Positions 1 to 12,399 of a DNA stretch of 64,000 nucleotides are shown in pieces (positions within the stretch are counted from its first letter, which is position 1; the number at the start of each line of letters is the position of its first letter). The translations under genes and the position numbers were made by a program. The notes under the pieces are model-generated. The model saw only the letters and a program-made list of their open reading frames with translations. It made no database searches and was not told the origin of the DNA. Location: the NCBI GenBank assembly GCA_946406115.1, contig OX291542.1:35731321-35795320 (forward strand), read 5' to 3'. Source of the DNA: Apoda limacodes (Eukaryota; Arthropoda; Insecta; Lepidoptera; Limacodidae).

Positions 1-344
1 ACACATATTTTTAAAGGCCCTTAGAAAAGAACTAACCAACCCTATTACTTCAATAAGCCTTTCCTATCTATAGATCAAAATGGCTACGAGACAACCTACG
101 CGAGTTTTCCATTCGTATCGACATGAGAGAAAAACATGTTTGCTATTTTGTGCGCGGATTATTATTTATTTTTGAATCATTATGAATGCAAGAGAATCTC
201 TATATTGCTTAAAATGAAATATTGCTCGTTTTAGTAAAGGTAAATATTAGTAGTAGTACATAATATGTAAGATAATGTATTGCTTCATTGCACAACAAAA
301 ATTTGAATGAGGTAATTATTTTATAGCAGTTTTTGTTTAATCCT

Positions 345-860
345 ATATACATATAAAATGCTTTGTCCTGTATGACTGACGGATCGACGCTGGTTGTAGA
401 GATCTGAAACTTAGAGAGTGTGTTCTTTGTACGACGTAGGCATCCGATAAAAAATTATTTTCGGAAATTCTATCCCTAACAGGATGAAAAGGGGAGGCAA
501 AATTTGTATGGGACAGCGTGATTCCTTGGTCCAATCTACTTTAAATTTTGCATAAACTTTTTTAGACAGAATTAATGGAAGACGTGTTTTGTATTTTTTT
601 GAAATTCATCCCCGAACGGGGTTAAAAAGGGGTAGAAAGTGATTTTGGCGGTGATTTGCTTCGAAGTTGATATCAATACTCCTTAGTGCTTTTGATTTAA
701 ATTATACCTTATTTTTGACATATGTTTGAAAACTCATTGATTGATTTTATTCAAAGGTGGAACTCCCTTAAAAGCATAAGCAAATACTCTTTAAAATAGA
801 AATTTCTCGAAAGTCACCGTACTATAATATTACCTCATTTAAAGGTTTCTAAGCTTAAAG
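345..860 (+). repeat. Helitron-like repeat segment (head type) with diverged body
   Basis: The head reads TATAAAATGCTTTGTCCTG, followed by a 'CTGACGGATC' block and a 'GACGTAGGCATCCGATAA' block. The same blocks recur at 895-1040 and, more diverged, near 8790 and 9230. The body carries the 'ccctaa..ggggt..aaaggggagg..aatttgtatggga' phrasing of the 7-10.5 kb array. No CTAG end is seen here, so it is a fragment. The short open frame on the minus strand follows the repeat and has no family resemblance. Confidence 0.5.
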
Positions 861-894
861 AGGTTATGTACTTTTTAGGTGTTTAAATTTTCGT

Positions 895-1110
895 GTATAA
901 TAATATATAATATGCTTTGTCCTAAATGACTGACGGATCAACGCACAGCTTAAACCGCTGATTGTAGAGACCTGAAACTTGTAGGGTGTATTCTTTGTTT
1001 GACGTAGGCATCCGATAAGAAAGGATTTTCATAAACGGTTGGTTGAATATGGTGGGTGTGTCCAGTTGTTGTTCTACCCCTTCTAGGGATAAAGATATAC
1101 ACACACACAT
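895..1110 (+). repeat. Second copy of the Helitron-like head
   Basis: Direct repeat of the 345-470 block: 'ATGCTTTGTCCTaaATGACTGACGGATC', then 'GACGTAGGCATCCGATAAGAAAGGATTTTC'. It ends in an (AC)n-rich stretch near 1097-1118. Confidence 0.5.
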
Positions 1111-1119
1111 ACACACATT

Positions 1120-2900
1120 CTCTAATCACTGTTTATAGTATTTTTTTTTGCTTATGAAAATATGTTTAGTAATTATAAGAACAATATTTATATACAAAAG
1201 ATATACAATCTGTAATTTAGATCAGATTTTTGGAAAAAAGTAATTATTTTTACCTTTCAGTGCATCTATTTGAAGCCGGTTGTTTTTTTTTTGTTAAAAA
1301 GATTTTATTTATTTGCATAATAGGCTTAATAATGTCTTCTTAGCATTTTTACTTAACACAATAGTGAGTAAGCGACATAGGCGAGTGTCGAATAAATGCA
1401 CGAGAAGTTATGGAAAACGATACCCTACTCGAGCTATCGCTTACATCTACACGAGCTATTCATACCGCTGAAAAATATTGACAACCCCATTCACGATAGC
1501 TTGAAAGCGCTCTAAGGCAAAAAAGATGAAACTCGATGTTTTCTTACTTAGCTCCTCGACACAGCCCTCAATGGGACGCACAGCCACGTTGCCGAATAAC
1601 TCGTTTGCGCTCGCAAAAAGTAAGCTCTCAAACTGAAAACTCCATTTCATTGCATTGCAAGAGTGTGCTTGGGTTTGAGGACAGTTGTTGACGGATAAAG
1701 GAAGGCTCTTTTCATTTTGATGAAACTCTTTATTTGGTACATTCTAATTCTAATGTTTGAATATAAAATATAGCAGAGCGGTCGCATTTAACTGGTGTTT
1801 TTTTTACCCTTGGAGAAAAAAGTTTTAATTACAACGATTGTTTGCACCACTATGATGCTAGGATTACTTTGCTGCAATATTTTTTGGTTCTCATAACCTA
1901 CGATCAGGATGAAAAATATTCTGTCTGCTTGTCAGTAGGTACAGCTATCCCTATGAGCAAAAAAGTCACCTCGTTGCTTCGTTCCAACGTAATAATAGTA
2001 AAGCTAAGAATTAGCTCATGAGGTGACCGCTATGTGGAATGTAAACTCAACTATTATTGTTCCGATAGTCTTTTTGCACATATCCAAAAATCTCCTAGGT
2101 TTACCTGCTTTTCTTTTGGCTGCATCTTTGTTATGAAAATATTTATTTACACTGCTGATGAAGCCATAGGTATAGCATGTATAATATATTTTCTTGGAAG
2201 ACTCTAACCTTCAGGAAGTCATAAAAGAAGTAAGATCATTTCCATGTATGTATATTTATAATGTATTTCTTAATTCTATAAGGCTTTTTGTATTTGTAAG
2301 ATTTATATAATAGGACTTTATAAGTCACTTAGAGTTGTTTTCGATAAATTTCTAGAGAAACTTTCTGTTAAGAAGAGAAGTAAAAATGTCGAATGCAAAA
2401 ATCTGTACCGACTGCACGCACAGTGCGGAGAACTTACTTAGTTTGTAGCCCCAACCGTTTATAATTTGGACTAGTTAGTTACTTTTACGACGGATCCCTG
2501 CATATATTTTTAAACTTTATGTATTTCAAGAAATATTTATTATAGTATTAGATTAAAAAAACAAATTTTAACTCTTTTTACTATAAGTATTGAACAAGAC
2601 TTTAAATTATCTAAAAAAATATATTTTTTATTTAAATTGATTGCCATCCAACGAAGTAAAGCTGCAAGTGCTTCAGCCACACAATCATCTATTAGTTTTT
2701 AGTGATAGGAATATTATATATGGTTAAGTAAGTAGCTGTTTTTTTATTAGGTGGCTTACTTATTCAGTTACTTACGTTATTCAGACGATTCAACTTTTGC
2801 TGAAGTAGAAGGCAGTGAAACTTATATACACACTTCCTCCCCCTATTTTACCCTTTTAGGGGTTTTTTAAATAAAGTATGCTAAAAACGTAAGTCTTTTT
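1120..2900. other. AT-rich stretch, no gene supported
   Basis: Mostly unique AT-rich sequence. A clean 64-codon minus-strand frame at 1456-1650 is locally richer in GC and lies between a TTTTCAG and a GGTATGA, so it could be an internal exon. I do not recognise its product and the splice signals are weak. Confidence 0.4.
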
Positions 2901-3440
2901 TAGGGTTCCGTACCCAGAGGGTGCCAACGGAGCCCTATTACTAAGACTACGCTATCTGTCTGTCTGTCCGTCTGTCCGACCATCAAAAGGCTCTATCTTT
3001 TACACCGAAATAGATAGAAGCCTGAATTTTTCACAGAATATGTGAAAAAAATGAAAAAAATAAAATTTAAGGGGTCTCCATACAAGAAACACATTTTCGT
3101 TGTTTTGGCTCTATCATAAAAACGGAATGATACACAGACTTCAAATCTGCAGTGAAAATAGTGTGAACTCTAAAGTATAACAACAAATAATAAAAGCCGG
3201 CCAAGTGTGAGACGGGCCCAAGCAATTACTCTTTCAAATTACTGGTACAGCATAATCTGGCTTATTATTAAGAGACACAGTAACACAGTTTTCTGTTGGA
3301 AACGTATTTAAAAATTAAGAAACGTCGGAATTAGTCAGTAGTTTGATGGGTGACCACTTTTTTGTTACATTTTGTAAATTACGTAAATGGTGGTACAGCA
3401 TCCTCGGTGCGCGAGTCCAACTCGCACTTGGCCGTTTTTT
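2901..3440 (+). repeat. Dispersed repeat, GGGTTCCGTAC head / ACTTGGCCG tail (copy 1)
   Basis: The head TAGGGTTCCGTACC is followed by '(ctgt)n ctgtccg' and a middle with 'ggggtctccatacaagaaac'. The tail is 'GCGCGAGTCCAACTCGCACTTGGCCG' cut by a T-run. Other copies with the same ends are at 41459-41745 and 44463-44913, and partial copies elsewhere. No coding capacity is visible, so it is nonautonomous. The mobilising family is not evident from the sequence. Confidence 0.75.
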
Positions 3441-4070
3441 TTTGCTAAGATAACTAATTATAAGTCTGTATGCCATTTTCATGATTTTAGTTACGAAAAT
3501 AACTGGTTTCTGATACAAATTTTCATCACCTATCCTTCACCTAACATGTTTTTCCGAAAACAGTAAAATATGAAATCTGTAATATAAAAAAAAAACTGAC
3601 CGATTGATTCACTGATTCAATGATAGTCCGCACTACTGGGTCTATTGACTTGAAATTTAGCATGTATGGTTTGGCAAATATGGTTCCTTACTTAACGTTT
3701 GGCTCCACTAAGCTAGCATTTTTAAAAAAATCATTCCCTAAGGGGGTGAAATAAGGGGTTAGAAGTATGAAAATCCGCCAATTTTAATGCAAAAAAAAAC
3801 GTTTTACACCGGTTTTGGATAAACATCTCCTCCTCCTTGTTTTGCCAAGCCATGTACAATCGTCATCTATAGTATTAACCGGTGGGTGTTGGGGTCGATG
3901 AGTTCGCGAAACCGAGCGGTAGGGGCTTTTATTTGAAGATAAATTTTAACGTAAACAAATAAAATCAAATTCAATTCCAAATCAAATCAGAAATCAAAAA
4001 CCATTTGTCACTGAGATGTGCAGAAAAATATTTAAGTCGCGTGCAAAAAGAAATTACTTTTCCGTATTGT

Positions 4071-4160
4071 CCGGCCTCGATACGACATTACTTTTAAGGA
4101 AGCTCGGATTTAATGACGTCTCAAAATCTTTTTGTGTTTCACCCTCTCTTCCCCTGCACC
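4071..4160 (+). repeat. Short dispersed repeat 'TTTAATGACGTCTCAAAATC' (copy 1 of 3)
   Basis: It reads 'cctcgatacgacattacttttaaggaagctcggatttaatgacgtctcaaaatc' and then a pyrimidine-rich segment. Related copies lie at about 11695-11770 and 19755-19850, all on the plus strand. No coding potential seen. Confidence 0.5.
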
Positions 4161-4236
4161 CTCTGTCACTCCTTGCGGTAACTAGATTCACACGTTTTGA
4201 GCGACTTCAATGTCAGCTTTGATCTTCAAAGTTTGT

Positions 4237-4306
4237 TTGAGCCGTGAAATGGCCGCTCGGCCTGTGCTTCCTTGAGCCGTGAGATGGCCGCTCGATCTGT
4301 ATTTCT
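4237..4306 (+). repeat. Two-copy 35-bp tandem repeat
   Basis: The unit TTGAGCCGTGAAATGGCCGC plus CTCGGCCTGTGCTTCC is followed directly by a diverged second copy with GAGATGG and CTCGATCTGT. Local GC is well above the surroundings. Confidence 0.7.
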
Positions 4307-4449
4307 AATCCCAAATAATGGCAGTGGCAGTGGCAAAATATCACTTACATACAAACAATTTAGAGCTCAAAATGAATGAGCTTTTATAAATTAGAAGCAT
4401 ACAAAAAAAAATTATTTTCAATTTAAATCAGGAGTTTTCCTAAAGATAC

Positions 4450-4520
4450 TTTTTGAGTGCCAACGGTTTCCAATCACTAAGCTTAATGCTGTCTGTCTGT
4501 CCGACATCTTTTAAACCGCT
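4450..4520 (+). repeat. Fragment of the GGGTTCCGTAC-family repeat
   Basis: Only the head-proximal part is left: 'gagtgccaacggtttcc..actaagc..gctgtctgtctgtccgac', comparable to 2920-2980. Confidence 0.4.
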
Positions 4521-4744
4521 ATAGTTTTTTTTATAGTAAAAATACTAATATGCACACAAAATATGCGTTATGATACGTTGGATATCCTAAAAATTAGGTA
4601 ATAAAAGAAATCAAACAACAAAACATTATAATACAAAGTGCATGTTTTTTTTTTTCCTCTAAATACTGCTAAACTGAAATAATAACTAACCGGCCAAGAG
4701 AGGGGCAAGATCACAGTCTTATTTCTACCTATTAGTTCCACACC

Positions 4745-4794
4745 GCGCATGCGTTGACTCGCGTCACTGATTGGTTTTTATTTGGCGCGGGAAA
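4745..4794. promoter_or_regulatory. Promoter-like cluster: NRF1/EWG-like, CCAAT and E2F-like motifs
   Basis: Within 50 bp are GCGCATGCGT (4745-4754, nine of ten matches to the NRF1-type palindrome), ATTGG (4769-4774, inverted CCAAT box) and TTTGGCGCGGGAAA (4781-4794, which contains both halves of an E2F consensus). This trio is typical of growth-regulated promoters. No exon is recognised on either side, so the target is unknown. Chance occurrence is possible, but the GC-rich motifs stand out in AT-rich DNA. Confidence 0.35.
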
Positions 4795-5590
4795 ATTAAG
4801 GCATAACCCTGTGAGACTTGATCTCATGTTGGAAAAAATAACAACATGCATATTATAAGAAGTTTGTACGAACTTTATAAAAACTTTGTAATTATATGAG
4901 AAAGGTAATAGACACTTAAAAATTTTCAATCTCAAAACTTTTTCTCCAAAATCTAGGAGTTGCTATAAAAACCCCACGCTGATCAACCGAATTTAAGGCG
5001 AGTGAGCCTTATAATAATTGAATTAAAATTATAAGTTAATTATTCGTAATAACAAAAAAAACTGCTGAACAAAAATATCTTAAAATTTACTTTAGTTTAG
5101 TATAAGTAGTAGACTACCTGGAAAAAAATAGTTAATTTTTTTTTTTTTTGCCTTTCAAAACAGTAGTAGGTTATTATATTAATTTAAAGTAACTAACAAT
5201 TTCTGAGAAAGTCTGTGAATATCGCTCAGCAGATGCGGATGCTGGAAGATTAAATATATATTATCTGCCCCGTGCGTGCACGTCCATTTATTTATATGGA
5301 GAGCGATATGTGCAGGTATACGGCGTCGCTGCGGTGTAATATATATTTTTGATAGTATCTGCTTGGTATGTGACAAGCTTTAAGAGGAAGTATCAGACCC
5401 AAGCAAATACACACATAGGTTTGCTGCGATAGGGACAGCTACGCGTCAGACTAATCATACTTAGTCACAATCATCAAAATCGATGTTTTGCATTCCCCAT
5501 TTTCCTCCTCTAAATCTCAACCGAATTGTGTAAAAATTACTTATCCTGAAAGTTAATGAATTATTCTATGTCTGTATGTTTTGTTTTTTT

Positions 5591-5739
5591 AAAAACTAGT
5601 TTACAGACTCACACAGAGCACGTCTAAAAATTAGTTTACAGACACACACAGAAAACTTCTAAAAATTAGTTTACAGACTCACACAGAGCACGTCTAAAAA
5701 TTAGTTTACAGACTCACACAGAGCACGTCTAAAAATTAC
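5591..5739 (+). repeat. 35-bp tandem repeat, four units plus a start
   Basis: Units begin at 5591, 5626, 5661 and 5696, with a partial unit at 5731. The consensus starts AAAAATTAGTTTACAGACTC and ends ACACAGAGCACGTCT. The third-from-last unit differs most (ACACACACAGAAAACTT). Confidence 0.9.
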
Positions 5740-6390
5740 TTAAAAAGAGCCATTTTTTGGACTTTTGCAGGATCCCAGTTATTTATACGAATAGTTTTTA
5801 CAAAGCAAAACATACAGACATACTCACTGTTTATATCTGTTATATATATTTAATTATAATGCCACAATCCAGAAAGGAAATAGGGAAATAAATTTGTATA
5901 GGGAAATTTCCTTTGAATAAAGAGAATTCATTGATTCTATATTTTTTTATTTTGATATAGGGAGGGGGTGAGAAGTAATAAAAAGGAAAATTATTATATT
6001 TTATTTCACTTATGCAAATAATTGTAATAAATCAAAAAAAAAATGTGAATCCAAATTTATCATATTTTTTTAATTGCGGTTGTATCACTACATTTACTAG
6101 AAACTTAGTTTTTTTAGTGCAGTTTTAAAGCCACTATAGTCCAAATACACTGCTATCAGAAGCATTGCTGCGGCGATGGGCTCACCATCTGTCACGCAAA
6201 ACTAAAGTGGTTGTTGAAATAAGACTGTCACCCACAATATAATGTAGGTGTGCTTGCAACCACCTTCGGGGAATAAAAACGGTGACGTCATACATACACA
6301 CAATGCCGTTTCATACCAGAGAAATGGAAAATAGTTTTTTCTGTCCAAGCTGTAAGGTTTTGGAAAAAATGTCTAAGAATAACTATTGTT

Positions 6391-6712
6391 AAGTCAAAGT
6401 TAAAGTAAGTTTATTCAAATTAGGTTTTTACACAGTTTTGAATCGTTAAAGTTATGAAATACTATTTTTACCTTCCGGTTCACAATATTGATTTTTACCG
6501 AGAAAAATCCGACAATAAACTTAATAGTTACTCTTTGAAAAAAAAATTATTTACCTACCAACATAATTAGTACATATTATCATGAAAAAATATAAATAAA
6601 TTCATCAATGTTTTAAATAAAAAATTTAAGCCGTACAATTTTATAATTTTTTTCATTTTAATTTAGTTTATCTTTGCGTCCTGTGATTATCTTCAGTCCC
6701 AAGGGAAATTGA
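6391..6712 (-). mobile_element. LINE-B 3' end, heavily truncated
   Basis: Collinear with 57590-57905. It has 'gtcaaagt..aaagt', 'ttattcaaat..ggttttac', 'ttgaatcgt.aaagttat', 'ccggttcacaatattgatttttaccgagaa', 'tagttactctt' and 'tcctgtgattatcttcagtccc'. It represents only the 3' UTR and the last coding residues of a CR1/Jockey-group element on the minus strand, as expected for 5'-truncated LINE insertion. No ORF remains. Confidence 0.75.
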
Positions 6713-7059
6713 CAGAATTATTTAATTAGGTAAATAATTTTAATTATTTAATTAATCCATCGGCATAAACACAGCAGTCAAAAAAGAATGTTGATCCACT
6801 CTGGTGCGGCGCGGGCGATCTTAGCAGCGCCCTACACCGGTAGGGCCGTACCACAATACTCTCTTCCACGCTCTCCTCGACACGCATACACCGCCTCCAG
6901 TGATTTTACAAGCACACATGTGTCAGTGCCTCTTATTCTCGCTAGAGTATATATTCCTTTGCAATCACTTTGCATGACAAATCGAACTGTAGGTATGAAA
7001 CATAACAGAGTGTCTGTTTGCACATTATTGGTTGAACACTTAATCATCCGCAGGTGTTA
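6713..7059. other. Local GC-rich island without recognised gene
   Basis: 6790-6900 is CpG-richer than its surroundings and gives overlapping open frames on both strands (6788-7096 plus, 6832-7047 minus). Neither has recognisable motifs and both look like a consequence of composition. Confidence 0.35.
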
Positions 7060-10000
7060 CCTAATAAAGCCCAAACTGCTTAGGATAGAAATTTGAAATT
7101 TGGGGAAGGACTTTTTTATACATTTAAGGCGTCGTTTGAGAACCGATTTTGTGAAACGGGGTGAAACAGGGAAGATGGAAGTTTGTAAGAAAATCCGTCA
7201 TATTTTAGGTCAAACCCACGAAAATGTGTATTCGACCTTTTGTCTAAAAATCAAGAATGATACATTTTACTGTTTTTGGAAAATCATCTCATAAAAGGTA
7301 AATTCGTGAAAGAAAATGTGTATGGGATTATGGTTATTTTTGTGAATAAAACCATGAAAATAGGTATATTTTCTTGAGGTTGCAAATAAAGAATGACAAA
7401 TGTTTAAGCATTTTATATATTTGAACTAATATAAAGGAACTAATATATTTATCATTATGTTTACTTATACTGGGTATACGATGCTCTTTAACATAGTTCA
7501 AATTCAACACCTGATTAGGAAAATAGGGGTCATTAGGGTAACAATGTTAGTAAGGGATAAAATATTTTTATGGTCAATGTACTTGAAACTTGGTATATAT
7601 GCTTTTTAAAACGATACATGAACGAAGAATTTCGGGGTTTGTAAAACTGAACCCAAAAGGGGAGGCATAGTTTGATTGTGATTAGGAAATTTTATTTTTA
7701 TAGTCGAATTCACTAGAAACTTGGTATCGATGCTACTTAACATAAACCAAAAAATACTTATTTTACTTATATATTAAAAAAATCAAGCTCTAAGGGGGAA
7801 CAAAGGTATGTCAAAGTTGTTACAGAAAATTGTAATTTTATAGTTAAATTTACAAGACACTCGATGCTATTCAACATAATTCGAAAATACTTATTTTGCC
7901 GTTTCAAAAAATAAGAGGGTAAAAAAAGGCGACAAAGTCTGAGTAGGAAACAATATTTTTGTAGTTAAATTAACTTGAAACTTAAAAATGATGCTCTTTA
8001 ACACAAATGTTAACGTAATTATTTCGGCATTTTTCAAAATTCAAGCTCCAAAGGGAAAAAAGTAGTCACAGAGTTTGTATAAGATAAAATATTTTTATAG
8101 TTAATTCACATTAAACTTAGTACTTATGCTTATCAAAACATGCATTGTATACTGTGTTACAAGGTTTTTTTCAAAATTCGATCCTTAAGCAGAACAGTTT
8201 TAATGGTATTGGGAAATATTATTTTTACAGTCAAATTTTTATTTTAAGAATTTGTATTAATGCTCTCCAACACAATAAATAAAAAAGGTTGTTTAGTGTT
8301 TCCAAATCCATATGGAGGTGAAAAAGGTGGCAAAGTTTTAAATGATATGTTTATTAGCAAATTAACTTCAAACTACATTACATATCGCTGTTTAATTCAG
8401 GTAATGGAACACTTATTGGAGCGTTTTTCACAATTTAACGCCTGAGGGGAAGAAAGCGGGCGGCAAAATTTGTATGAGAAATATTATATTTAATGTCAAA
8501 CTCACTTATAATTTTGTATAAATGTTCTTCAACACTCCTAATGAAATAAATGTTTAAGTGTTTTTCAAAACTCTTACCCTAACGGAGAGAGTAAGAGAAT
8601 GTGGCAAAGTTTGTATGAGAAATAATATTTTCGATGTCAAATTATACTTACTTATAAGGTGGTAACTTTAAGGCGGTATATTTTTGACACAGTTAATGAC
8701 GCAAGTATTTTCCAAAACTCAGTCTATAAGGGTTGGCAAAAGTTTGTATGGGAAATAATATTTTTGATGTCAAATCTATCTTTATATAAAAATGCAATGT
8801 CCTGACTGACTCATTATCGCCCAGCCCAAACCACAACTCATATAAATTTGAAATGTAAACTAAGGATTGGTTTTATATTAGTAGTAGCAGTTTAAAAAAG
8901 GATATTTTGAAATTCAACTCCTACGGAGGGGAAATAGTGGGTGTTAGTTGTTGTGAAAATTCGTATTTTTTTTTAAAACTAAAAATCCGCGAAGTAATAA
9001 AATAAGAAATAAAACTTTGTACGGGAATTAGATTAGTTGTGATAAAACCATGACAATTTGTATTCGAATTTTTTTTTAAAATCACTCCCTACGAGATAAT
9101 ATAGCGGTTGGATATTTGTATGAAAATCCATGATTTTTTAAGTTATATCCATGAAAAAGGGTATTTAACATGTGGTCGAAAATTTAAAATGACGCGTATC
9201 ACGATTTTGGTTATCATTCCCTACCTATCTGCATATACATAAAAATCAATGTATTAAACGATTTATCATAGCCCAGCCCAAACCGCTAAGGACAGTAATT
9301 TTGAATTTGGAGAAGGTGTTCACTTAATACGTGAAGGTGTAATAAAAGAACGGATTTTTTGGAATTCAACATCCAGAGGGTGAAACGGGTGGTCAATAAT
9401 AAATCTATGGTGAAATTTACTTTAAACTTTGTATTGTTGCTCAGTAACACAACATTGCAGTACCTATGTGTTTCACGATTTTTGAATTTAGTCCTTAAGG
9501 GGGAAAAGTATTTGATATAGCTTGAATTAAAATATTTTCATGGACCTATCTGCATACTTGAAACTCAACTTGAAAACAACGTATTTCAGGGATTTAAAAG
9601 TGTAATCCATAAAGACAGAAAGGGAGCACCAAGTTTGTGTGGTTTTGTGAAATATAAAATTTATATATAATATTGTAATATTTCACAAATATAAAATATT
9701 AAATCTGGTATAAATGCTTGCCAGTCCAATTCAAAAAACACTTATTTCGGTTTTTTTATTTTAAATTGGGTAAAACGGATGGCAGAATTTTTATGGGAAA
9801 TTTAATTTTTATTGATCAAATTTACTTAGGACTTTATATGGACGCTCTTTAACACAGTTTTTTAAATATTTATCGTAAAGATTTTCAAAAGGGGTTCAAT
9901 CTAAAGGTGGGGGAAAACGGTGACAAAATTTGTTAAAAAAAATTATAATTTCTGGATACATTTTAACTTTAAGCTCAGTATTAATGCTTTAAAAAACTAT

Positions 10001-10581
10001 AAATAAAACCTGTATATATATTAAGCCCCTATGGGTAGAAAAAAAAGCAGTAAATCTTGGTGTATATGTTCTTTACACAATTGATAAAACGTAATGTACT
10101 TCATTGTTATTAATTATTACCCCCTAGGAAAGTAAAGAATGGCAAGCTTGGTGTGCAAAAAATTATTTTTTTTATGTTACAATTTAATTAAAATCTGGTA
10201 TTAATAGATGTCAGACACAACTAATTAAACATGATTTCAGGGTTTTTAAAGTTTATCCTTAAGTGGAAAAGCCAGTCGGCAGTTTTTTTGGCAAATAATG
10301 TTTTTATGCTTAACTCTGCCTATAACATGGTGTACATACATGTTTTTCAACACTATTAATGAAACATGTCCAAAACGGTAAAAGAGTATTGCAAAGTTTG
10401 TGTGCAAAAAAAAGTGTGGAATTTGGGGAACGGGTTTATTTTGTATTGTAAAAAAAAATATTGTCAGCTACCGTCGCCCAGCGCAAATATCTAAGAATGA
10501 AAATAATTAAATTTTGTTTATTAAATAACTGTAGCTATAAATCTTAAGTATATGCGAGCGAAGCCGTGGGCGAAAAGCTAG
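7060..10581 (+). mobile_element. Helitron-like composite with a diverged ~130-bp repeat array
   Basis: At least three head blocks occur, near 7060, 8790 and 9220, marked by 'cccagcccaaacc'. Between and after them is a long run of diverged units phrased 'aaagtttgtatgggaaata atatttttatagtcaaatt.acttgaaacttggtataaatgctctt.aacac', spaced about 130 bp. One 3' end is visible, GCGAGCGAAGCCGTGGGCG then AAAAGCTAG followed by T, which fits CTAG-ending Helitron-like elements that insert between A and T. There is no Rep/helicase ORF, so it is nonautonomous. Short open frames inside are not genes. Confidence 0.6.
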
Positions 10582-11690
10582 TTATGTATTTTATTTTTAC
10601 AATGTGCCATAGAAGATTCAGGAGTGAGGCGTAGGTTAGGTACATAACTTACATGAAGATTGGAACAAACAGTTTCAGTAAGTAAGAAATAGCCCCGAGG
10701 CATCTCAGTTCATTGAAATATTAGCCTCATAAAGTTTACTTTGTGTTGAACACTCGACTGAAACTAACTGGAACTAAGCGCGAAATGCTTGAAATCTATA
10801 CTGATATTATACAGAGAGGGCTAATTTTGTTAGTTTACTTATCGGTAGACGGTAATCTCCGGAATCGCGTGACCGATTTAAAAAATTTTTTTTGCTGTCA
10901 GAAATCTATATTATTCCAGTTAGCTGCGTTTAAGTATTGATAAGTTTTGGTTTCTGTAAGATATGCGGTACAAAGTCGCGACGGGGCGCTAGTATATTAT
11001 AAAAATATACCTGTGTACGCTTTTAACTCTACTAACGCGTTCGTGTCGACGAAATAAATGTATGAAAATGAAGGGGCCCCTTTCAGCAGAATACGCGTCC
11101 GCTAAAAGCCTTACGGTCCGTTGGTTCCACTGACCAGTTCCACTAGTGGGTCCAGTAGGATTTATAAGTACTCGTGGTTCCACCGGTGGTACTAGGGGCT
11201 CCTTCAAACGCGATAGTAAAGTAACAACTTGCAGAATCTCACGGACGGAATATGGAAAGAGGGTCGCCCGCGATAGCGCAGACGCGTGCGTAGCGGTGCG
11301 TCGGATCCATTGCGAGTCGGTAATGTCAAAGGTACGGTGGGAGCTCGAGGATGGTGGTCCGTTGTCATCTGTGTAAACACAAAAAATATTGAAAAAGTGA
11401 TCATTATTTTGAAGTTTTCTTGTTTGGGTAGGTAATATAGAGTTTGCAAATGAGTCATTTTTAAAAAAAAATTAATATTACATCAAAACTAGCTTACGAT
11501 CAAAAATTCCTTGATACCAGAGCATAAAAATTAAAATTCATGGAATAGTAAACAGTAGAACATTGTGTAATAAGGGTGGTAAGGAGAAAATTACAAAAAA
11601 AATCTAAATTTTATACTAGCTTACTCTAAAAGTTATTAAAATAAAAAAGACCTTTGCAAAAATGATAATCAAGAAAATTATATCTCCCGT
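10582..11690. other. Unassigned sequence with a GC-rich patch
   Basis: 11080-11370 is GC-rich with overlapping open frames on both strands. The segment 11120-11200 repeats 'ggttccact/ggtggtac' phrases that translate as Gly/Pro/Thr-rich. No domain is recognised and no splice pattern is convincing. Confidence 0.3.
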
Positions 11691-11694
11691 TTGG

Positions 11695-11770
11695 TCTGAC
11701 TTCAATGTGATGTTTTGGCAAAGCTCAGATTTAATAATGTCTCAAATCTTTCACCCCCGCGCCGCACATA
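11695..11770 (+). repeat. Short dispersed repeat 'TTTAATGACGTCTCAAAATC' (copy 2)
   Basis: It contains 'gacttcaatgtgatgttttggcaaagctcagatttaataatgtctcaaatc', collinear with 4071-4150. Confidence 0.45.
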
Positions 11771-11992
11771 TCGGTTGATTCTTGAATGTTGACTTTGATT
11801 TTTCAATTCTTTACTGAACGAAACCACTGAATATAATTTACCCTTAGAAAACTAACTTTTTTGAATCGGTTACACAAAAACTAATTTAAAACAATTTAAA
11901 TTTTACTTTACATTACAAAACTAATAATTTACAAATCTTTGTTTCTTTCATATTAATATGGAAGTTTTAGGATTTATTTATTATTGGGTAGT

Positions 11993-12145
11993 TCTAGTGA
12001 TCATTTGTACTTGGGATATACGGGCGTTGAATTAGCTGAAACTTTACAAGAGCTCTGGCCAAACGCCAAATACCCGCTGTTAAGCTACTGACTATTAGCA
12101 AAGTTTGGTGTCTATAAATTATGTAAACTTGTTATAGGTAATTAA
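11993..12145 (+). repeat. Dispersed repeat 'GATCATT..AGCTCTGGCC' (diverged copy)
   Basis: It shares 'agtgatcatt.gta.ttggga', 'gaattagct.aaactttacaa', 'gagctctggcc.aacgccaaa' and 'gctg..' with 21050-21195 and 43276-43425. It is clearly older than those two copies. Confidence 0.6.
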
Positions 12146-12399
12146 GTATAATAATTATTTTTATCAGTTACATTGTATATGAAGCGCAAACTAAATTTGA
12201 TAATATAAAAGTAAAACCCTAATGATTTTCATTTACATATTACATATTTTTATTTAACATCGTAAAAAAATAAAAAAAGTTTAATACTTAAAGATACATG
12301 GAAAAAAATTGTAAATATTTGATATTGTTTGAACGATTTTTTATGAACTCCGAAATGCATGTTACATTTTTTCGCAACTTGAAGGCAAATATGTGATTT

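Noticed and set aside
5591..5739. CRISPR-like array
   Set aside because: The 35-bp units are directly adjacent without unique spacers and the context is a eukaryotic genome; it is a plain tandem repeat.
6788..7096. 102-codon plus-strand ORF
   Set aside because: It overlaps an opposite-strand frame, has no motif, and lies in a short GC-rich island where stops are rare by composition.
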